Positions 11,080 to 19,696 of a stretch of 64,000 bases of DNA are shown here, piece after piece. Below the pieces are notes generated by a model that ran no database searches, was not told the DNA's origin, and saw only the letters and a list, made by a program, of their open reading frames with translations. Position 1 is the stretch's first letter, and each line of letters opens with the position of its first letter. A program made the translations under genes and the position numbers. Source of the DNA: Pseudomonadota bacterium (GTDB lineage Bacteria; Pseudomonadota; Alphaproteobacteria; Azospirillales; Azospirillaceae); contig JAEYPE010000197.1 in NCBI GenBank assembly GCA_023411035.1, forward strand, positions 10,954-74,953. Reading direction: 5' to 3'.

Positions 11080-12882
11080 TCAATGGCTGTCGCGCGGGAT
11101 GCCGCGGGTCTGGGCGATGCGCTGGTACTTCACCGCGGGCTTCAAAACCATGCCCTCGTCGAGCTGGTCCACGATCACCCGCTGGATTTCCTGCCAGGGC
11201 GTCTGGGAGGCCGGGAAGACATAGCCCCCCGCGGCGGCCAGTTTGGCACGGCGGGCGGCCAGCTCCGTCTCCGGGACCAGCATGTCGGCGGTGCCCCGGC
11301 GCAGGTCCAGCCGGATGCGGTCGCCGGTCATCAGGATCGCCAGCCCGCCCCCCGCCGCGGCCTCCGGCGCCGCGTTCAGGATGGAGGGGGAGCCGGAGGT
11401 GCCCGACTGCCGCCCGTCGCCCAGGCAGGGCAGGGAGTGAACCCCCTGTTTGATGAGGCGGGCGGGCGGGCGCATATTCACCACCTCCGCCGCCCCCGGA
11501 TAGCCGATGGGGCCGGTTCCCCGCATGACCAGGATGGTGCAGGCGTCGATGCCGAGCGCCGGGTCGTCGATGCGGCGGTGATAGTCCTCCGGCCCGTCGA
11601 AGACGACCACGGGGCCTTCGAAGGCGTCGGGATCGTCGGGGTTGGACAGGTAGCGGTCACGGAATTCCGGCGAGATCACGCTGGTCTTCATGATCGCGCT
11701 GCCGAACAGGTTGCCGCGCAGCACGATGAAGCCGGCCTTCTCCTTCAGGGGATCGGTGATCGGGCGGATGACCTTCTCGTCCTGGATCGCCCGGTTCCGG
11801 CAGTTGTCGCCGATGCTCCGCCCGTTCACGGTGGGAGCGTCCTCGCGGATCAGCCCCTTGGCCATGAGTTGCGCGACCACCGCGGGCACGCCGCCCGCGT
11901 GGTGGAAATCCTCCCCCAGATATTCCCCGGCGGGCTGGAGGTTGACGAGCAGCGGCACGTCCAGCCCGTAGGTCTGCCAGTCGTCCACGGTCAGCGGCAC
12001 GCCGATGTGCCGGGCGATGGCGTTGAGGTGGATCGGCGCGTTGGTCGATCCGCCCAGCGCCGAATTGACCACGATGGCGTTCAGGAAGGCGTCGCGCGTC
12101 AGGATGTCGGACGGTTTGATGTCCTGATGCACCATGTCCACGATGCGCCGGCCCGTCTCATAGGCCATCTGCTGCCGTTCCCGGTAGGGGGCTGGGATGG
12201 CGGCGGAACCGGGAAGCTGGATCCCCAGCGCCTCCGCCAGGGAATTCATGGTCGAGGCCGTCCCCATGGTGTTGCAGTAGCCGGTGGAGGGGGCGGAGGA
12301 GGCCACCAGCTCCATGAAGCCCTGATAGTCGATCTCGCCCGCCGCCATCATCTCCCGCGCCTTCCAGACGATGGTGCCGGAGCCGGTGCGCTGCCCGCGG
12401 TACCAGCCGTTCAGCATCGGGCCGACCGACAGGGCGATGGCCGGGATGTTCACCGTCGCCGCCGCCATCAGGCAGGCCGGGGTGGTCTTGTCGCAGCCGA
12501 TGGTCAGCACCACCCCGTCCAGCGGGTAGCCGTACAGCACCTCCACCAGCCCGAGATAGGCGAGGTTGCGGTCCAGCGAGGCGGTGGGGCGCTTGCCCGT
12601 TTCCTGGATCGGGTGGACGGGGAATTCGATGGCGATGCCGCCCGCGCTGCGGATGCCCTCGCGCAGCCGTTCGGCGAGCACGAGATGGTGGCGGTTGCAG
12701 GGGCTGAGGTCGGAGCCGGTCTGGGCGATGCCGATGATCGGCTTGCCGGATTGCAGCTCCTCCCGCGTCAGGCCGTAGTTCAGGTAGCGCTCCAGATAAA
12801 GCGCGGTCATGTCCGGATTGTCCGGATTGTCCGGATTGTCGAACCAGGCGCGGGAGCGCAGCGTCTTTCCGGGTGCCGTCAT
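11080..12882 (-). CDS. IlvD/Edd-family sugar-acid dehydratase (L-arabonate/D-xylonate type)
   Basis: A 600-residue Fe-S dehydratase. The three family cysteines are in SDLSPCNRHH (C62), TIGCDKTTPACL (C130, followed by K132) and STGYCNTMGTAST (C202). Further conserved segments are NSALGGSTNAPIHL and LPCLGDGRQSGTSGSPSI near the C-terminus. The substitution pattern resembles pentonate dehydratases more than dihydroxyacid dehydratase (IlvD) or 6-phosphogluconate dehydratase (Edd). It removes water from an aldonic acid to give a 2-keto-3-deoxy acid. The N-terminus carries a ninefold-base repeat encoding NPDNPDNPD (16-24). No sugar dehydrogenase or transporter is adjacent, so the precise substrate stays open. 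Confidence 0.85.
   Translation of the reverse strand: MTAPGKTLRSRAWFDNPDNPDNPDMTALYLERYLNYGLTREELQSGKPIIGIAQTGSDLSPCNRHHLVLAERLREGIRSAGGIAIEFPVHPIQETGKRPTASLDRNLAYLGLVEVLYGYPLDGVVLTIGCDKTTPACLMAAATVNIPAIALSVGPMLNGWYRGQRTGSGTIVWKAREMMAAGEIDYQGFMELVASSAPSTGYCNTMGTASTMNSLAEALGIQLPGSAAIPAPYRERQQMAYETGRRIVDMVHQDIKPSDILTRDAFLNAIVVNSALGGSTNAPIHLNAIARHIGVPLTVDDWQTYGLDVPLLVNLQPAGEYLGEDFHHAGGVPAVVAQLMAKGLIREDAPTVNGRSIGDNCRNRAIQDEKVIRPITDPLKEKAGFIVLRGNLFGSAIMKTSVISPEFRDRYLSNPDDPDAFEGPVVVFDGPEDYHRRIDDPALGIDACTILVMRGTGPIGYPGAAEVVNMRPPARLIKQGVHSLPCLGDGRQSGTSGSPSILNAAPEAAAGGGLAILMTGDRIRLDLRRGTADMLVPETELAARRAKLAAAGGYVFPASQTPWQEIQRVIVDQLDEGMVLKPAVKYQRIAQTRGIPRDSH
12811..12837. repeat. 9-bp unit repeated three times
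   Basis: gtccggatt is repeated exactly three times, in frame at the N-terminus of the dehydratase. On the coding strand it encodes a run of Asn-Pro-Asp. Copy number may vary between strains. Confidence 0.9.
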
Positions 12883-13087
12883 CGTGTCTCGTCTCCTCGG
12901 GAGGGGAGGGGCTATTGGTCACATGCGCAGGTTAGTGCCGGCGGCAAGTCTTTTGCAGCGTTCCGGCTCGGAAAGTGGCAAAAAGAGCGCGTGGCGTTCG
13001 CCGGCTCCATGCACATATGGGGCTTGACCGAACGATCAGACCGACGTTTCAAGGCAGTACTTTTTTCCCCGAGGGAGGAACCCACCC

Positions 13088-14167
13088 ATGTCAGCCCCGA
13101 CCCGACTGAAGCCCGGCGTCGTGACCGGAGAGGACTACCGCGCGCTGATCGCCGCCTGCCAGGACGGCGGCTATGCGTTGCCGGCGGTCAACGTGGTCGG
13201 CACCAACGGCATCAACGCGGTGCTGGAAGCGGCGGCGAAGAACCGCTCCGACGTGATCGTGCAGCTTTCCAACGGCGGCGCCCGCTTCTACGCCGGCGAA
13301 GGCATGAAGGACGCGCTCCAGGCCCGCATCCTGGGCGCGGTTTCGGCGGCCCAGCACGTCCATCTGCTGGCCGAGCAGTACGGCGTCTGCGTCGTCCTGC
13401 ACACCGACCACGCGAACAAGGGCCTGATCCCCTGGGTCGAGGGCATGATCGGCCATGGCGAGGAGCATTTCCGCCGCACCGGCCGGCCGCTCTTCAGCTC
13501 GCACATGCTCGACCTGTCGGAAGAGTCGCTGGACTTCAACCTGTCCGAATGCGCCCGCATCCTCAAGCGCCTCGCCCCGCTGGGCATGAGCCTGGAGATC
13601 GAGCTGGGCGTGACCGGCGGCGAGGAGGACGGCATCGGGTCGGAGGATCTGGACGCCGCCGACAACGCCCACCTCTACACCCAGCCGGAAGACGTGCTGC
13701 GCGCCTATGAGGAGCTGTCGCCCATCGGCCACTTCTCGGTCGCGGCCTCCTTCGGCAACGTGCACGGCGTCTACGCTCCGGGCAACGTGAAGCTGCGTCC
13801 GGAAATCCTCGGCGCCTCGCAGTCCCTGGTGTCGGAGCGTCACGGCGGCGGCGCCAAGCCGCTGGCGCTGGTGTTCCACGGCGGCTCGGGGTCGGAGAAG
13901 GAGAAGATCGCCGAGGCGGTCGGCTTCGGCGTGTTCAAGATGAACATCGACACCGACACCCAGTTCGCCTTCGCCGAGTCCGTCGGCGGCTTCGTGTTCG
14001 AGAACGAGGCGGCCTTCCGCCATCAGATCGACCCGCAGTCGGGCAAGCCGCTGAAGAAGCTGTACGATCCGCGCAAGTGGCTGCGCCTGGGCGAGCAGGG
14101 CGTGGTCCGCCGCCTGGACGAGGCCTTCGCCGATCTGGGCGCCGCCGGGAAGTCGCTGGCCGGCTGA
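13088..14167 (+). CDS. fda: class II fructose-bisphosphate aldolase
   Basis: A 359-residue zinc aldolase that cleaves fructose-1,6-bisphosphate to glyceraldehyde-3-phosphate and dihydroxyacetone phosphate (and the reverse). HTDHANK gives the catalytic D107 and zinc ligand H108. ELGVTGGEEDG is the second conserved loop, with further metal/substrate residues in GNVHGVYAPGNVKL and VFHGGSGS. MNIDTDTQ is the class IIA phosphate-binding segment. Length and motif spacing fit the FbaA-type (class IIA) enzymes. GAGGGAGGAA precedes the ATG. It is monocistronic, followed by a GC-rich hairpin, and links the fructose PTS products to lower glycolysis and gluconeogenesis. Confidence 0.95.
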   Translation: MSAPTRLKPGVVTGEDYRALIAACQDGGYALPAVNVVGTNGINAVLEAAAKNRSDVIVQLSNGGARFYAGEGMKDALQARILGAVSAAQHVHLLAEQYGVCVVLHTDHANKGLIPWVEGMIGHGEEHFRRTGRPLFSSHMLDLSEESLDFNLSECARILKRLAPLGMSLEIELGVTGGEEDGIGSEDLDAADNAHLYTQPEDVLRAYEELSPIGHFSVAASFGNVHGVYAPGNVKLRPEILGASQSLVSERHGGGAKPLALVFHGGSGSEKEKIAEAVGFGVFKMNIDTDTQFAFAESVGGFVFENEAAFRHQIDPQSGKPLKKLYDPRKWLRLGEQGVVRRLDEAFADLGAAGKSLAG

Positions 14168-14175
14168 TCCGGTCG

Positions 14176-14205
14176 GGGGGAGGGGTGCTGCGCGCCCACT
14201 CCCCC
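14176..14205. terminator. hairpin between convergent fda and GH12-like gene
   Basis: GGGGGAG (14176-14182) pairs with CTCCCCC (14199-14205), with extra G-C pairs inside. It lies between converging genes and lacks a clear T run, so termination is plausible but unproven. Confidence 0.4.
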
Positions 14206-15053
14206 TACACCGTCGGCACCACCCCGATCACCGGCTCCGGCGGGGCCGCAGCCAACACCGGAGCAGGGGCCGTCGCCGGGACCGGGGCCGGTACCGGCGG
14301 GGCGGTGAAATTCACGCCCAACTGTTCGACCGTCATCGATCCGGCACCCGCCGCCACTTCCGCGCCGAACTGGATTCCCAAAACCCAATCCTTTTCGTCG
14401 ACGATTCCGCGGTTCTGAAGCTCGTCCAGCAGCCCGTCCAGGTCCAGCGTCCCGGCCAGCCGGTCATTGCCGTATTGCAGGACCGTGTATTCCCAGTCGA
14501 TGGGATTGCCGTCCACCCCGCCGCTGAAATCCGGCTTGTTCCATAGGGTGGCGCTTCCCTGCGCGTCCTTCAGCGTGGCGACCGGCTCTCCGGCGGGGGT
14601 GAAGTAGCCGCTGTGCAGCCACACCATCACCTCGTCGGTCACGCCTTTGATACCCTTGGCCGGATCGTCGCCGATCCACAGGCTGACGGCGACGTTGTAG
14701 AGGTTCTTGGCGCCCGTCAGCCCCACCTTGTAGGTGAGGTCGAAATTCGGCAGATCGGCGATCCGCGCCGGAAGCTTCACGCTGGTGGAGGACGCGCCGT
14801 TCCACGGATTGACGCCGTGCGTCAGCTCCGGATAGGCCCGCACCGGGTAGTTGTCATAGGTCAGGGCGCGCCGGCTGTCGTAGGGCCAGCTCCAGCTCAT
14901 CACCGTCCCGTTCGGGAAGGTGGCTTCGTTGATGGCGATGGCTTGCTTGAAGTCCTTGCCGTTCCGATAGCCGCCCGGATTCCAGACGTTGCTGCTGGCT
15001 GCCCAGCCGCCGGTTTGCAGGCGGTCGGCGTTTCCCGTCAGCGTGGTGGTCAT
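14205..15053 (-). CDS. GH12-like glycoside hydrolase (endoglucanase/xyloglucanase family)
   Basis: A 282-residue protein with the jelly-roll pattern of glycoside hydrolase family 12. DEVMVWLHSG gives the putative nucleophile E141, and LGIQFGAEVAAGAGSMTVEQL the putative acid/base E232. LPNFDLTYKVGL and VAVSLWIGDDP are typical inner strands. Known members cleave beta-1,4-glucans or xyloglucan. There is no signal peptide at the N-terminus, unusual for a plant-wall enzyme, and the last 35 residues are a Pro/Ala-rich tail that might be a linker or export signal. It lies 64 bp downstream of a glycosyltransferase on the same strand. The assignment rests on motif matching by eye. Confidence 0.7.
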   Translation of the reverse strand: MTTTLTGNADRLQTGGWAASSNVWNPGGYRNGKDFKQAIAINEATFPNGTVMSWSWPYDSRRALTYDNYPVRAYPELTHGVNPWNGASSTSVKLPARIADLPNFDLTYKVGLTGAKNLYNVAVSLWIGDDPAKGIKGVTDEVMVWLHSGYFTPAGEPVATLKDAQGSATLWNKPDFSGGVDGNPIDWEYTVLQYGNDRLAGTLDLDGLLDELQNRGIVDEKDWVLGIQFGAEVAAGAGSMTVEQLGVNFTAPPVPAPVPATAPAPVLAAAPPEPVIGVVPTV

Positions 15054-15117
15054 GTGGCACCCCCTTCCATCGTCGGGGGTTTCAACAGGGCTGGGGCGAT
15101 GAAGATTGCGAAGCCGC

Positions 15118-15972
15118 TCAGCTCACCAACGACAGCCTGCGGTCGATGTCCCTGGCAAGCCGATCCATCGGGCTCGACGGCTCGATGACATCGAACCACT
15201 TGTTGTGCCAATGGAAGCAGAACGCGCCCGGAAAGAAGGTGTCGAGATCGTATTCCACCGCGGACGCTTTCATGAAGCCGTTGAAATGAAGAACCGGGTT
15301 CTCGATCCATCCGGCGTCGAACCATGGGCACGGCAGCACGAGAATGTCCATCGGCGTGTCGTAAACCAGCCCGGCCTGCTGGAAGCCCCAGCCGCGGCCT
15401 CGTTTCTGAATGAATTCTATATTTGCCCTCATCGCCTCTGAAAACGGGGTGGGGGAAATGTAGACCGCACCGTTGGGATAGTTTTGCTGCTCCCACCGGT
15501 AGGCCAGGATTTTGCCGGGAAACTGATTCAGAAGCGGCGTGATGCTTCTCAGGAACAGGCAATCGAGATCGAACCACACGCCGCCATACTTATAAAGAAG
15601 TATGTATCTCACGATATCGGAATAAAAAGACGCATCGATCGACCGTCCGAAATCATACCCCTCAAGAAAGGTGCCACGGCATTCGTCGTGTTCGGAAAAT
15701 TCGCGGATGTCCGCGTATTTCCTGATTTCGTTCATATAGGCGTTGTCGACGCAATTCTGCGTCCAGACTATGATCTGGTTCTTGCTGCCGCGAGCATTGA
15801 ACAGATAGCAGCTTTTCACGGAAATGAGATGCTTCTCGTTCAGCGCACCGGTCCAATAGCAATGAAAGGTGACCGGCTCCGCCGAGGGTGTTTCATCGTT
15901 GATGAGCTTGGCCACCTGAAGCGCCAGAAGTTCATGAGAGAAATCTTCCGGCGAGAACCTCAGAACTTCCAT
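15118..15972 (-). CDS. GT32-like glycosyltransferase with DXD motif
   Basis: A 284-residue cytosolic glycosyltransferase. The ATG at 15972 has GAAGG eight bases upstream; the TTG 15 bases earlier is less likely. The central signature SDIVRYILLYKYGGVWFDLD (D135 and D137 are the metal-binding DXD) is typical of the GT32/Gly_transf_sug group that adds hexoses or hexosamines to surface glycans. FHCYWTGALN near the N-terminus is the usual start of the nucleotide-binding fold. Base composition is visibly more AT-rich than its neighbours, suggesting recent transfer. Acceptor and donor sugars are unknown. It probably shares a transcript with the GH12-like gene. Confidence 0.82.
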   Translation of the reverse strand: MEVLRFSPEDFSHELLALQVAKLINDETPSAEPVTFHCYWTGALNEKHLISVKSCYLFNARGSKNQIIVWTQNCVDNAYMNEIRKYADIREFSEHDECRGTFLEGYDFGRSIDASFYSDIVRYILLYKYGGVWFDLDCLFLRSITPLLNQFPGKILAYRWEQQNYPNGAVYISPTPFSEAMRANIEFIQKRGRGWGFQQAGLVYDTPMDILVLPCPWFDAGWIENPVLHFNGFMKASAVEYDLDTFFPGAFCFHWHNKWFDVIEPSSPMDRLARDIDRRLSLVS

Positions 15973-16078
15973 GGATTGAACCTTCAAGAAGCCGAACCTG
16001 GAGAATTCTCCCGTCGAATGCCGTTATGCAACAGGTTCGGGATTCCAGGCAATCCCGGCCCGCGAAACCGTGCCGGAG

Positions 16079-16100
16079 CGCCGCTGGAACGCCGCTGGAA
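16079..16100. repeat. 11-bp tandem duplication upstream of fruB
   Basis: cgccgctggaa is present twice in direct succession (16079-16089, 16090-16100), followed by a further partial cgcc. It lies in the leader region of the fructose operon. Confidence 0.8.
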
Positions 16101-16121
16101 CGCCATCGCGGCCGAAGCGTT

Positions 16122-16143
16122 GACTCTCCGGCAAAGGAGAGTC
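16122..16143. promoter_or_regulatory. perfect inverted repeat in the fru operon leader
   Basis: GACTCTCC (16122-16129) and GGAGAGTC (16136-16143) are separated by six bases. They lie 40-60 bp upstream of the fruB start, where they could serve as an operator or an mRNA hairpin just before the ribosome site. It does not match the enterobacterial Cra/FruR consensus. Confidence 0.4.
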
Positions 16144-16183
16144 CGGCCCCGCGCACGGACTCCGCGAGCGGGGAGGACGGGCG

Positions 16184-18700
16184 ATGCTTCAGGTCTCCGA
16201 ATCGCAGGTGCGCCTCGGGCTTTCGGCGCCGGACAAGAGGGAGGCCATCCGCCTCGCCGGGCAGGCGATGGTGGACAGCGGCCTGATCGACCCCGGCTAC
16301 ATCGACAGCATGCTGGGCCGGGAAGCGGTGTCCGGCACCTATCTGGGCAGCGGCATCGCCATCCCCCACGGCCTTCCCGAGGCGCGCGATCTGGTGCGGC
16401 GGACCGGCGTGGTGGTCGTCCAGTTTCCCAAGGGCGTGGATTGGGGCAGCGGGGAGCCGGCGCGGCTGGTGGTCGGCATCGCCGCCAAGTCGGACGAGCA
16501 CATCGCCGTTCTGCAACGGCTGACCGGCGTGCTGGGCGACCCCGCGCAAGCCGAACGGCTGGGCACCACCAGCGACCCGCGCGCCGTCATGGCCGTTCTG
16601 AACGGCGAGGCGCCCGCCGCTCCGCCTCCCGAATCCGCCGCCGTTCCCATCGACGGGGATTCCCTATCGGTCGACGCTCCGTCGCCCCATGGGTTGCACG
16701 CCCGCCCGGCCACGGTTCTGGTCGAGGTCGCCAAGCGCTTCCGCGCGGACATCGCCGTCCGGCATGGCGGCCATACGGCCAACGCCAGAAGCCTCGTCTC
16801 CCTTTTGCAGCTCGGCGTGTCGGGCGGCCAGCCGCTGACCATCACCGCCTCGGGCGAGGACGCGGCGGCGGCGCTCCAGGCCATCCGCGCCGCCTTCGCG
16901 GCCGGGCTGGACGAACCGGGCCACGGTGCGGCGGCACCGCCACCCGCAGCGGTCCCGGCGCCGCAGGCCGTCCCGGCGGACCTCGATTACGACGGGCGGG
17001 TGATCGCCGGCATCTCCGCCTCGCCCGGCGTCTCCACAGGCCCCGTCTGGAAATTCCAGCGGGAGGAACTGACGGTCGCCGAGACCGCCCCCGATCCCGT
17101 CGCCCAGCACCGCCGGCTGGATCAGGCGCTCGCCGCCGCCGCCGCCGACCTGCGCAACCTGTATGAGGAGTTCTGGAAGAAGGCCGGCGCCGCCAAGGCC
17201 GCCATCTTCAAGGCGCATCTGGAGCTTCTCGACGACCCCGAGATGGTCGGGGAGGCCCACGCCCTGATCGCCCAGGGCAAGAGCGCCGGATGGGCGTGGC
17301 GGTCGGTCTATGAGGAGCGCGCCGCGATACTGGCCCAACTCGCCGACCCGCTGCTGGCCGGGCGCGCCGCCGACCTCGGCGACGTCGGGCGCCGCGTGCT
17401 GCGCCTGCTGGCGGTGGTGACGGAAAGCACGGCGGCCCTGCCGGAGCACCCCGTCATCCTGCTGGCCGAGGATCTGGAGCCGTCCGACACCGCGAAGCTG
17501 GACCCGGCGAAGGTGCTGGGGCTGTGCACGGCGGGGGGCGGCGCCACCTCCCACACGGCGATCATCGCCCGCTCGCTGGACATTCCTGCGGTGGTCGCAG
17601 CCGGTCCGTCCGTGCTGGACCTGGAGAACGGGCGCGCGGCGATCCTGAACGGCGACGACGGCGTGCTGGTCGCCGATCCCAGCGAGCGCGACCGCAGCCG
17701 CGCCGCCGAGGCCCGGATCAAGGTGGGCGAGCGGCGGGAGGCGGAACGGCTCGACCGCTACAAGCCGGCCATCACCACGGACGGCAGGCGCGTGGAGGTC
17801 GCCGCCAACATCTCCGACCCGGCGGAGGCCGTGCAGGCCGTGGAGGCGGGCGGGGAGGGCGTCGGGCTGATGCGGACGGAGTTCCTGTTCCTTCAGCGCG
17901 ACCTGCCCCCGGACGAGGAGGAGCAGTTCGATGCCTACCGGACCATGGTGCGGGCGATGAACGGGCTGCCGATCATCCTGCGCACGCTGGACATCGGGGG
18001 CGACAAGAACGTTCCCTATCTGCGCATGCCGGCGGAGGGGAACCCCTTCCTGGGCGTGCGCGGCATCCGCCTGTGCTTCGAGCGGGAGGACCTGTTCCGC
18101 ACCCAGCTCCGCGCCATGCTGCGGGCCTCCGTGGAGGGGCCGGTGCGGATCATGTACCCGATGATCGCAGCCCCCGCGGAGCTGGAGCGCGCCATGGCCG
18201 TCACCGAGGAGGTGCGGCGGGATCTCAACGTGCCGCCGGTGGAGCAGGGCATCATGATCGAGGTGCCGTCCGCCGTGATGCTGGCCGACCGGCTGGCGCG
18301 GCAGGTGTCCTTCTTCTCCATCGGCACCAACGACCTGACGCAGTATGTGCTGGCGATGGACCGGCTGCACCCGGTGTTGGCCCCGCAGGCGGACGGGCTG
18401 CATCCCGCCGTGCTGCGCATGGTGGAGCGCACGGTGGACGCCGCCCGCCGCGCCGGCATCTGGGTGGGCGCCTGCGGCGGCGTGGCGGGCGACCCGGCGG
18501 GAGCGGTTCTGCTGTCCGGCCTGGGCGTGACGGAGCTGAGCGTGGCGATCCCCGCCGTGCCCTCCGTCAAGGCGCGGCTGCGCGCCATCGCCATGGCCGA
18601 CGCCGAGCGCACCGCCCGCGAGGCACTGGACTGCGCCGACGCGGCGGAGGTGCGGGCGCTGGTCCGCCAACGCTTCGCGGACGCCGGAGGTGCGGCATGA
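16184..18700 (+). CDS. fruB: fructose PTS multiphosphoryl transfer protein (EIIA-HPr-EI)
   Basis: An 838-residue fusion carrying three phosphocarrier modules in order: EIIA-Fru (1-140, phospho-histidine H62 in GIAIPHG), HPr (about 160-245, H172 in PHGLHARPA) and Enzyme I (about 270-838, H457 in GGGATSHTAIIAR, with the phosphoenolpyruvate-binding barrel and CGGVAGDP near the end). Proline/alanine linkers separate the modules. It passes phosphate from phosphoenolpyruvate to the fructose permease FruA without separate general PTS proteins. GGGAGG lies seven bases upstream of the ATG. The stop overlaps the fruK start (ATGA). This fused layout is known from Azospirillum and Rhodobacter fructose operons. 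Confidence 0.96.
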   Translation: MLQVSESQVRLGLSAPDKREAIRLAGQAMVDSGLIDPGYIDSMLGREAVSGTYLGSGIAIPHGLPEARDLVRRTGVVVVQFPKGVDWGSGEPARLVVGIAAKSDEHIAVLQRLTGVLGDPAQAERLGTTSDPRAVMAVLNGEAPAAPPPESAAVPIDGDSLSVDAPSPHGLHARPATVLVEVAKRFRADIAVRHGGHTANARSLVSLLQLGVSGGQPLTITASGEDAAAALQAIRAAFAAGLDEPGHGAAAPPPAAVPAPQAVPADLDYDGRVIAGISASPGVSTGPVWKFQREELTVAETAPDPVAQHRRLDQALAAAAADLRNLYEEFWKKAGAAKAAIFKAHLELLDDPEMVGEAHALIAQGKSAGWAWRSVYEERAAILAQLADPLLAGRAADLGDVGRRVLRLLAVVTESTAALPEHPVILLAEDLEPSDTAKLDPAKVLGLCTAGGGATSHTAIIARSLDIPAVVAAGPSVLDLENGRAAILNGDDGVLVADPSERDRSRAAEARIKVGERREAERLDRYKPAITTDGRRVEVAANISDPAEAVQAVEAGGEGVGLMRTEFLFLQRDLPPDEEEQFDAYRTMVRAMNGLPIILRTLDIGGDKNVPYLRMPAEGNPFLGVRGIRLCFEREDLFRTQLRAMLRASVEGPVRIMYPMIAAPAELERAMAVTEEVRRDLNVPPVEQGIMIEVPSAVMLADRLARQVSFFSIGTNDLTQYVLAMDRLHPVLAPQADGLHPAVLRMVERTVDAARRAGIWVGACGGVAGDPAGAVLLSGLGVTELSVAIPAVPSVKARLRAIAMADAERTAREALDCADAAEVRALVRQRFADAGGAA

Positions 18701-19668
18701 CTCCCATGGACAACAATCGCCCCGGCGTCGTCACCGTGACCTTGAACGTTGCCATCGACCAGACGCTGGACGTGCCGGGCTTCAAGGCCGGAGCGGTCAA
18801 CCGGGCGATGGCCGAGACGCGGACCGCCGGGGGCAAGGGCATCAACGTCGCGGCCTTCCTGTCCGGCGGCCCTGTTCCGGTGACCGCCACCGGATTCCTG
18901 GGCGAGGAGAACACCGCCGTGTTCGACGCGCTGTTCCGCCGCCGCGGCATCCGCGACCGCTGCCTGCGCCTGCCGGGCCGCAGCCGGGTGAACATCAAGC
19001 TGGTGGACCGCGAAGGCCGCTCCGTCACCGACGTCAACCTGCCCGGCCTGCATGTGCCGGCGGAATCCTGGCGGGGGCTGCTGACCGTGGTGGAGGACCT
19101 CGCCGCCGCCAACCGGACCTTCGTGCTGGCCGGCAGCGTCCCGGCGGGAGTGCCCGACACCGCCTATGCGGAAATGGTCGCCACCCTGCGTACGCGCGGC
19201 GCCTTCGTCGCGGTGGACGCCAGCGGCCCGCCGCTGCGCCACGCCGTGACCGCGCGCCCCGACATGGTGAAGCCGAACGCGGCGGAACTGGCCGAACTGC
19301 TCGGCCGCCCCCTGAACGGGCGCGCGGAGGTGGTGCGCGCCGCTCGCGACCTGTCGGAGGCGGGAATCGCGCTGGTGGTCGTGTCGCTGGGGGTCGACGG
19401 CGCCGTCTTCGTGGAGGGAGGCCGCGCCCTGCTGGCCGTGCCGCCGCCCGTGGAGGTCGCCAGCACGGTCGGCGCGGGGGACGCCATGGTGGCCGGGGTC
19501 ATCGCCGCCCGACTTGAAAAGACTGGGCTGGAGGGCGCCGGGTTGGAGGACTGCGCGCGCCGCGGCACCGCCTTCGCCGCGGGCACGCTGTCCCGCCTCG
19601 GCCCCGAACTGCCGCCGCCGGAGCGCCTCGCGGAGCTGATGCGGGCCGTGCGGGTGGAGGAAGTGTAA
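18697..19668 (+). CDS. fruK: 1-phosphofructokinase
   Basis: A 323-residue PfkB/ribokinase-family kinase that phosphorylates fructose-1-phosphate, the product of the fructose PTS, to fructose-1,6-bisphosphate. Seen in the sequence are LNVAIDQTL at the start, GGKGINVAAF (45-54), the KPNAAELAELLG segment and the catalytic STVGAGDAMVAG (base D262). It starts inside the fruB stop codon (ATGA), so it is translationally coupled. Its product feeds the class II aldolase encoded at 13088. Confidence 0.95.
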   Translation: MTPMDNNRPGVVTVTLNVAIDQTLDVPGFKAGAVNRAMAETRTAGGKGINVAAFLSGGPVPVTATGFLGEENTAVFDALFRRRGIRDRCLRLPGRSRVNIKLVDREGRSVTDVNLPGLHVPAESWRGLLTVVEDLAAANRTFVLAGSVPAGVPDTAYAEMVATLRTRGAFVAVDASGPPLRHAVTARPDMVKPNAAELAELLGRPLNGRAEVVRAARDLSEAGIALVVVSLGVDGAVFVEGGRALLAVPPPVEVASTVGAGDAMVAGVIAARLEKTGLEGAGLEDCARRGTAFAAGTLSRLGPELPPPERLAELMRAVRVEEV

Positions 19669-19696
19669 GGGTTTTCAGTGCCGGAGGGGAAACGAC

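Noticed and set aside
12811..12837. Short repeats as a CRISPR or phase-variable array
   Set aside because: Units are nine bases without spacers and stay in frame, so changing copy number would add residues without switching the gene off. There is no CRISPR-like spacer pattern anywhere in the window.
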